Origin: Bipolaris cookei
Taxonomy: Eukaryota; Ascomycota; Dothideomycetes; Pleosporales; Pleosporaceae
DNA length: 64,000 nucleotides
Direction: 5' to 3'
Assembly (NCBI GenBank): GCA_002286855.1
Contig: NRSV01000054.1
Location: 174,908 to 238,907, forward strand
Shown here: positions 57,475-64,000 of the stretch, piece by piece
Position numbering within the stretch: position 1 is the first letter of the stretch
Layout of the letters: each line of letters begins with the position of its first letter
Notes under the pieces: generated by a model
Told to the model about the DNA's origin: nothing
The model's database searches: none
Seen by the model: the letters and a program-made list of their open reading frames with translations, nothing else
Translations under genes and position numbers: made by a program

Positions 57475-58044
57475 ATGTTCTCCAAGACTGCCCTCCTCAT
57501 GGCCCTTAACGCCGGCCTCACCCTCGCCGGCAACGCCATCCTCACCAACCGCTGCTCCTATGACATCTGGGTCTCCTCCGTCGGCGGCTCCCACGAGACC
57601 CCCTGCACCCTTGTGCCCGCCCGCACCCAATACACCGAGGTCCTCTACAACACCGGCACTTCTCTCAAGATCTCCTCCACCGACAGCATCAAGAACGGCG
57701 AGCAAACCCAATTCGAGTACTCCATCGCCGGCGGCAAAATCTGGTACGACATCTCCTTTGTCAACTGCGCCGAGGGCGACTCCGCGTCTGCGTGCCCCGG
57801 CCACGCCGAGGGTCTCTCCATGCGCGGTAGCGATGACCAGTGCAGCACTGCGGATTGCGCGGCTGGCGATTATTGTCCCACGCAAGCTTACTATGTTGAT
57901 ACGCCACTGATTAAGCTCGGGCTGAAGGAGCCCGTGTTTGACTGCCCGACTGCGGATGTTGATCTCCACATGACTGTTTGCTCAGGCGAGGATTCGCTCA
58001 AGAGAAGTGTGGCTGGACGCGTGGCTATTGACCTTGAGGGTTAG
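57475..58044 (+). CDS. Secreted BYS1-family (thaumatin-like fold) protein
   Basis: Intronless, 189 aa. A signal peptide (MFSKTALLMALNAGLTLAG, residues 1-19) precedes NAILTNRCSYDIWVSSVGGS, the start of the BYS1 family first described as a yeast-phase-specific protein of Blastomyces. The body has the family's VYNTG/LKIS strands, an EYSIAGGKIWYDISFVNC segment and six or more cysteines (AEGDSASACPGH, DDQCSTADCAAGDYCPTQAYY, DCPTADVDLHMTVC) expected to pair as disulfides. A short C-terminal tail (SLKRSVAGRVAIDLEG) contains a KR pair that could be a Kex2 site. The coding sequence is very GC-rich at third positions and well above its flanks, suggesting high expression. Role unknown; related proteins are secreted and stage-regulated. 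Confidence 0.86.
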   Translation: MFSKTALLMALNAGLTLAGNAILTNRCSYDIWVSSVGGSHETPCTLVPARTQYTEVLYNTGTSLKISSTDSIKNGEQTQFEYSIAGGKIWYDISFVNCAEGDSASACPGHAEGLSMRGSDDQCSTADCAAGDYCPTQAYYVDTPLIKLGLKEPVFDCPTADVDLHMTVCSGEDSLKRSVAGRVAIDLEG

Positions 58045-60043
58045 AACTGGATGGGGAGATGATGTAACGCGCATCGGTGATGCTTGCGGCGTTGACGCTT
58101 TGTTTTGTTTTTCGTCTTCTTCTTGATCGTTTGTTTTTCTTCGATTCTACCATGATACATATTAGGGCCAGACAGGGTCTGGGTGTGGTTTGATTACCAC
58201 TGATCACAATTTGGGGGATTGGATGTCTTTTTTTGGGAGGGGAGATTCACGACAGTATACGATTTGATTATGATATGACATGAAAAACTCAGAAAAGCCT
58301 TATCTTTGCTAGTATGCAAAAGATGGTCTTCAACTTTTTCTCTCCATGTACTTTGTGACTCCGGTATGCGTCTCGTCTTGATACATGATCTTTTATTACT
58401 CTCCTGACAAAATTAACACCGATAACTCTCTTTTCTCAACATATGAACACTAAGTGCTATACTATGGTATTGGGAGATCGAAACTCCACCATGCAAATAC
58501 AGCCTCTCTCTCTCCCCCCCCCCCCCCCTATTTTCTTTTTCCCACCTGCATACAGCTGAACCACACACCCAACCCACGCACCGACCTCGCTCCCCCGCTC
58601 AAAAGCAATAATAACGAAAAAACTATGTTTACTTCTTACACCTGCGTTTGCGCCGCGTAATCACAGGACAGTAGCTCCTTGCAATCTTATCAAGCGAGAC
58701 ATCGCACTCGTAGCGTGGAATTGCGCTCTGCGGATTGGTCAACGGGTTTACGCGCCCAATTTCCGGTTTGTGTCGCGGGAAGCGAGGGGAATGCGTTGGC
58801 AGATGGCACTGAGACATTTGGGGGGGGAGGGTAGGTAGGATTGTGGTACCAGGGATGTTGTGATTGAAGTAGGATGCTTGGGTGTTTGGGAAGTGGCATT
58901 GTTTGTATGCTCACTGCGGCCTGTTTATGATTTCGATGGGTGGAATAGCAATGTATGCAGGCGGGTGTGCTACTGAAAGTTCCTTCAAGTAATGGTTGGA
59001 CGAATATTCATGATCACGTCACTGTTTAGAGATGTATGTGAGGGCTCTTAGTCGGAGTACCTGGTGGTCAGTCATTCGTAGCTATCTTTGCTCTGTTCAA
59101 CCAGAATATGGTCGTTACAGAAGAGTCTGTCATAGCGGCTACATCAAGAAGGAGCCTACTGTAGTCGTCCGTGACGAAAAATGGCCACGAGGTAGTACTG
59201 CACGCTTGACCGCTGATGGCACCTTTGAGCTAATGTGCTAAGGCATGTCGAGAACTGAAATCTTATGCACATTTGGGATCTATATCCAAGTATTAATTGT
59301 GACACTGAGCAACACGAACATGCTCTTTCCAAAAGAAATCATGTACGTGTCCGATGAGAAGCACTCTTGCTTCATGAGACACTTATCCTAAATTACATCT
59401 ATTGCCCAAAAGGAAAGGGGGTTCATGATGCGTAAACATTCCTAAATACTTGAAGCAAGGCTTTCGGATTTTGAATACCCGCTTGAAGTTGATTTAGAGT
59501 GGACGGATGCGAGTGCCAAGGTGATAGCTGTCCCACCCAACCTTCTCAAGTAATGTTACACCAGCAGACTAGAAATGTAAGAGTAGGGATAAATAAACTA
59601 CAAAGAGGAACGCGACGTACAGAACTAAAAGCCCAGATTCTGCAAGATCATGCACGCTTGGCCGAATAAGGGGGTATGACAGTGATCATCATTGAACGCC
59701 TTTCCAGTGCCCGGGACGGAGCAAAGGACTTGATATGGCAGCACAACACGCGACACTACCAAGGTGATTGAATACACATGAGTGGATTATGCGAGCTAAC
59801 AAGAACTTATGTAGAAATCAGCTGGATATGTAAAATATGTACTATCTACAGATTAGAGCGAGCGTGCGCCTCCCACGCACGAACAACAAACTACCGCCTA
59901 GTTTTCGCCAGTAATTCTTGCAGGCCCAAACATGTGCTTTGTGAATTCAAAAACGCCATGCCTCTTGCAAAAAAACAGAATTGTGAAATCGTGACATCGT
60001 CATCGCCAAAACGCCAAAATTCAGACAAACAAAGATGTATCGC
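58045..60043. other. Intergenic region
   Basis: About 2 kb. It includes a CT then C15 run at 58503-58528. An ORF at 59032-59241 (69 aa) has no recognised features. No gene supported. Confidence 0.4.
58503..58528 (+). repeat. (CT)n followed by C15
   Basis: A CT run ending in about fifteen C; length may be affected by sequencing error. Confidence 0.8.
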
Positions 60044-60843
60044 TCAGTACCGTCCGACAGAAACCTCACCAACAAAACTGGGATGCAGCTCAATTTCGTC
60101 AGGCGGCGTATCCGGTGCCAGTCCACTTTGCGTGCTCAGTCTTCTGCCTGCTAGACTTCCGGCGACGCTTGCGCTGCCTGATCGGCCACCGTCGAACCTC
60201 ATTCTCTTGCTGCTGCGGTCCATGACCTCAAGTTCCTCTCTTAGGTTACCAACCTCCTCTTCCTTTTCCTTCCACAATGCAAGCACAGCCTGCCTCTCCT
60301 TGTGTAGTCTTGCCTCTTCGGTTGCCTTCTCTTTCCTAATGAGTTCAAGCACCGCGTCTCGCCCCGCTTTCGCTGCAGCCTCATCCTGCATACTTGTGCC
60401 CGTCGAGCAGCCAATCGCGCCAAGTATGTCGCCCTCTACTGACAGAATAGGTACGCCGCCACCAAGTGTAGTGAAGCGCCCTGAGATAGCATTACCAATG
60501 CCAGATGTAGCGCTGCCTGGCCATGGTGTTTCTTGGTATGCGGAAGTGGGAATTCGGTTTCCAGCGGCGGTAAAAGCCATATCCATGGCAGTATTTATGG
60601 AGGTAATCTTGGCGCCATCCATGCGTGTGAACGACAGGAGATGAGTGTGCGCGTCAACCACGGCGATGCTCCTGATCGGTTGTCAGCTCTACTCCGCACA
60701 AGTCATGTGTTTAGTGAAAAAGAGGGGTCATACATTGGTACCCCAACTTCAATGGCATGTTGCTCTGCTGCTTGCAGGGCGATTCGCGCACCGTTTTGGG
60801 TCAGTGTAGGTAACGTTGCTGTTGCTGAAGCCGTTGGTGCCAT
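60044..60843 (-). CDS. GlcG/HbpS-domain protein with C-terminal coiled coil
   Basis: Minus-strand exons 60843-60734 and 60671-60044 with a 62-nt intron give 245 aa. The N-terminal ~145 residues match the GlcG/HbpS (DUF336) family: ARIALQAAEQHAIEVGVPMS across the splice site, VVDAHTHLLSFTRMDGAKIT, AYQETPWPGSA and FTTLGGGVPILSVEGDILGA with GAIGCSTGTSMQDEAAAKAG. Bacterial relatives bind haem or are found with glycolate-oxidase genes; the fungal role is unknown. After this comes a charged coiled coil (residues ~155-195, rich in Glu/Lys/Arg) and a Ser/Gly-rich end. The extra tail is not part of the typical single-domain family and may mediate oligomerisation or partner binding. The start ATG at 60843 gives the usual short N-terminus. 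Confidence 0.82.
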
Positions 60844-62859
60844 GTTGAAGTATGAATTGCGCATTAAAACAGAACACGGAGAAAACAAGTCTGAGGAACC
60901 GCAAGTAGTAAGAGAAACCAAGGCTCTCCGAAAAACAGCCGCGGTCTCGTGTCCCCCAGCTCTTTAGTACGCCCCAGAGAGCGGGTATGCGGCTAGACTA
61001 TTACAGATTGGTATGTCTTTCCAGGTAGGCCAATCTCCTGAAGGATCGAGAAGAGTTATTTTACGATAAGCAGCCCGTGGCGACTGTAACTAATGAAACC
61101 CTGACTAGAAGAGCCGCGGATTCATCAGACAGAAGTGGAGTAAACGGGCGATAGACACCAAGCTCGCCTTACCCCAGGCTAAGGGTCTCAAGACCGGGAC
61201 TACTGGTGTCATGTTCTGGTACTTTGTCAATGTTTATTCGACACGGATGCAAAGTGCCGTGTGGAGAGATTTTTTGTGGGCGGGTTAACATACCCCAATT
61301 AGGCAAGCAATATGCGATGTGGACTGATGCACTGGGGTATCCGATCTCTATCGCTGGGCAAGACCACGTCAACAATGCTAATAGAAATACCTCATGGCAA
61401 AACAGGTATCGCTGAGATTCTCTGATACATGCAAAAAGCATGTTAAGCCCTGGAGGCGTGTATTACCCTCGCTAGGGGTGATTGTGTCCATGGGCGGGGG
61501 ACATAATGTGACTGGGTGTTGTGGCAAAGCTGAGAGCCTCACATATACGAGATCGACAAGGCTACACCAGGTGAAGCCGATCATGAGTCTGCCGTCATCG
61601 TGCAGCTTGGTGTGTGGTGTTGTGTGGTGTCGTGTGATGGTTCCAACACAAGTCGCGCTGGGGTGCACGATTCAACGCTAGTCCAGGGTGGGGTTTAGCA
61701 CCATGTGGAGAAATCCTCCACGCCTTCGTCGACTTAAACCGCGTTCACTTTCGCATGCAGCTTAATTTCTGAGTGCTGAATCACACTAGAATGGATATCT
61801 GGCTCCACACCGCTCAAGTTCGGAGGTGCCAGCACACGTGGCTTCGTGCGTGAAACCCCCGGTCCACTCTCAATACCTCCATCCGCCTTACACTCCACAT
61901 GTCGCGTCTACTATAAACCCAGCTAGCAGTGAAATCAACAAGACTGTGTATTGAGACATCCTTGTCATGTCGGCTCGGGTCGCAAACTACCGGCTCTGCC
62001 CGTCAGCCCCGGTCAAAAGCTGTATCAGTACTAAACTATGGTTTGTCAAAGGCTTCAAGATACACTGTACAAACAACGGGTGAAAGAGGAAGACTATGGA
62101 CGTAAACAGGTCACCATGGATGATTGTGCGAGCCTCCCGTCACCTCACATTCACCTTGTTCTCGTTCGACATGGTGTCTATTCATCGTCGCTTTGTCTCT
62201 CGTTCTGTTGTTCTCCCTATTGTTCGTGAGACATTGTGCTCCGCCCTCTCTTTAATGAATAACAAACAACAAGTCTCAAACACTTACAGCCTTTTACAAA
62301 ATCACCATATCTGCACCATCGCACACATATCGACATAGCTTCTTTAGACATGCAACCCTATCTGAGTAACACCACGTATCACCACGTACATTTCGACATC
62401 CAAATTAAGACATAAGAAGAGAGAAAAATGCCGGGATTCATTCTCCAGAACGATGTGTTTCTCGCAGCCGTCCTTAATGTGGTTCTCAGCTTCTCAAGCC
62501 TCTGATACTTCTGGGATCCAGCTGTAGGCTTGACATTATCTAAACAACGCGCTTCTATCTCAAGAATCGGAGCAACCCAGACCGCGACCTTGCGCCCGGA
62601 ACCGGTTACATTGAAGCCTACATCGACGGAAGTCATCACTCTTATAGTATATGAAACTGTTCAAAAGCAGCTTACATGTACATCCATTGTCACCGATGTG
62701 TAACAAGTTACAACATTGGCGCACTATCCAGCTGACTCAGCGGCACCACACGTAAATTCAACATACTATTCCACCGAGGTAGCGCTACATGAGCCAAAAA
62801 GCAAATTTCAAACATGGCTCGAGAATTTGTAGTGGGTAGCATCCTCATTCACACGTATC
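60844..62859. other. Intergenic region
   Basis: About 2 kb. A minus-strand ORF at 62639-62379 (86 aa, begins MMTSVDVGFNVTGSGRKV) and a plus-strand ORF at 61206-61415 are open but unsupported. No RNA gene recognised. Confidence 0.4.
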
Positions 62860-63622
62860 ATGCTTCAAACATGGACCGACTGGGCGATGTTGACTCTACC
62901 AATCATCGTCTTGGGTATGCTATATCTGGTGTTCAGGTCAGGCCTTGTAAGCACCAGAGTACCTGCGGATGAAGGCCAAACTGGAGAGACGAAGATAAAT
63001 CCAGCAGAAGACAAGAAATCCGAACAGGAGTGGAAAGCTGAAGCCCATGATATGTTGGACAGCCTGGAGAGAAGTAGGCAAGGAATGCAGCGTTTGATGG
63101 AAAGCGTTGAGAAGAGAGACGTCATGCTCAAGTGCCTTGGCGTCCCTAAAGATAACGACACGACACCTGATGAAGAGGGTCTCGAGCAATTGGTGAAGAA
63201 CAGGAAGAAGTTACTAGAAGTTAACGAGGATAGCTTGCGAAAGTTGCAAGCGGAGAACACAGCTTTTTTGGAGAAGATCAGGGAACTGGAAGCCGAGAAA
63301 CCAAGTATGGTAATGTCAATCCTCGCGTGCCGGGACGCCCGGTGTAACGGGACACTTTTTCTTCCGGAAGCCCGGCATGCTCACACGATATATGCAAATT
63401 CGCCGGTACAGTGTCCATCTATTCTCTAGCACTCGTCCCCCTACTGCATCCCTATTCGACATCAGAGAACGCGTTGCCAACTGTGCTGTCGATCAACCCT
63501 CTCTAAGAACCCCCCTACTCGTTTGCGGCTACGTACAGTCGCCAAGAGCTCGGCGGGTCAGAGAGCGAGCTGAGAAGGCGAAGATGAAGACTGCCGCCTC
63601 AGAAAGTCAATTTAAGGCATAG
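62860..63622 (+). CDS. Single-TM protein with coiled coil, two predicted exons
   Basis: Exons 62860-63309 and 63371-63622 give 233 aa. An N-terminal TM (LTLPIIVLGMLYLVFRSG, residues ~12-29) is followed by a long charged coiled coil (EWKAEAHDMLDSLERSRQGM and LVKNRKKLLEVNEDSLRKLQ) reaching residue ~148. The C-terminal part, from the second exon, is basic and ends VRERAEKAKMKTAASESQFKA. The 61-nt intron (GTAATG donor, TGTAACG branch-like, GGAAG acceptor) is inferred because the frame otherwise ends in a sequence of no obvious quality at 63429 (189 aa). The intron region lies within an inverted repeat, so it could instead be an insertion. No family recognised; it is probably lineage-restricted and membrane-anchored. 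Confidence 0.55.
63325..63380. repeat. Imperfect inverted repeat around the predicted intron
   Basis: GCGTGCCGGG near 63325 pairs with CCCGGCATGC near 63371-63380 (9 of 10), enclosing GC-rich inner repeats and a T5 run. It could be a hairpin, a terminator-like structure or a small insertion scar. Confidence 0.6.
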
Positions 63623-63933
63623 AGTGTGCAGTCCGGCAATTTCTCCGTGCGGACGGCAGAATCGTCACAACGCAGCTGCCTGGCCGTGCGTCTTAAGCGA
63701 GCTTTCAGCTACAGTAGCGTGCTGAGAGGACTGTGCCTCTGAGAGTGATGTTCCAGGCAGCTCTTATTACAGGCCCTGCAGACAGGTGTCTGTCCAGTTG
63801 CGCACGTAAGTTACAAAAAGCTACCCTTCCGGCTTTTATCAACAAACACTCTCAACAAGTACTAATAAGACAGACAATGCGTATTTAGCAAATAGATTAC
63901 ATTAATAAGACTACTAAAAGGTTAACGTATTCT

Positions 63934-63967
63934 ATCACCGAGAGTGCCACATCACCGAGTGTGCCAC
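63934..63967 (+). repeat. Two adjacent 17-bp direct repeats
   Basis: ATCACCGAGAGTGCCAC is followed directly by ATCACCGAGTGTGCCAC, one difference. The following CACTTTTTCTT is also found at 63353-63363. This may be part of a transposon end cut by the window edge. Confidence 0.75.
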
Positions 63968-64000
63968 TTTTTCTTGGCATCGCGAACTTTATGTACGAAA

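Noticed and set aside
59778..60644. 288-codon plus-strand ORF opposite the GlcG-type gene
   Set aside because: It lies antisense to a gene with clear family motifs, phase-consistent splicing and proper start; the plus-strand product has no domain.
1..64000. CRISPR arrays, bacterial operons or biosynthetic gene cluster
   Set aside because: The window is clearly eukaryotic with spliced genes; no array-like repeats and no polyketide synthase, NRPS or terpene cyclase core gene was seen.

Overview
This window looks like nuclear DNA of a filamentous ascomycete, most probably a dothideomycete of the Pleosporales type. The base composition is mixed, genes are separated by 0.03-4 kb, introns are mostly 47-95 nt with GT..AG ends and CTAAC/CTAAT-like branch sites, and the gene set is fungal housekeeping (SEC16, a NEO1-type flippase, TRM9, RCE1, TIF6, ESS2, RAD23, KRI1, a SIP3/LAM-type protein, RPS29). 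Family names come from reading the translated sequences; no database search was possible. The species cannot be fixed.

Left two thirds (about 0.3-48 kb): gene-dense. In order: an APC permease (-), SEC16 (-) divergent from a NEO1-type P4-ATPase (+), a membrane/DUF3431 fusion protein (+), TRM9 (+) tail to tail with RCE1 (-), a serine-rich membrane-anchored protein (+), TIF6 (+) tail to tail with a tiny membrane protein (-), ESS2 (+), an Sds3/Dep1-like protein (-) behind a long leader with several likely introns, a four-TM serine-rich protein (-), RAD23 (+), KRI1 (-) divergent from a SIP3/LAM-type BAR-PH-GRAM-VASt protein (+), a ubiquitin-like fusion gene (+) and RPS29 (-). Most splice sites could be placed to the base because phases and family continuity agree. 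Several genes serve secretion and membranes (SEC16, NEO1, RCE1, SIP3-like) or ribosome and tRNA biology (TIF6, KRI1, TRM9, RPS29), but nothing here forms a pathway cluster.

Right third (about 48.4-64 kb): gene-poor. Only four convincing genes are spread over about 15.5 kb: a secreted CAP-like protein with a Pro/Thr/Ser linker, a secreted BYS1-family protein, a GlcG/HbpS-domain protein with a coiled-coil tail, and a lineage-type TM/coiled-coil protein. The spaces of 2-4 kb carry small tandem repeats and short unsupported ORFs. The last bases hold two adjacent 17-bp repeats that could be part of a transposon end.

The most interesting observations are (1) the ubiquitin-like fusion gene, whose ubiquitin module is interrupted by a stop codon exactly where ubiquitin has Gln31, removable only by a 48-nt in-frame intron; (2) a uS14/RPS29 gene that has lost three of the four zinc-binding cysteines; (3) a multi-intron leader ahead of the Sds3-like gene that stays open in a second reading frame; and (4) the secreted proteins in the gene-poor arm.
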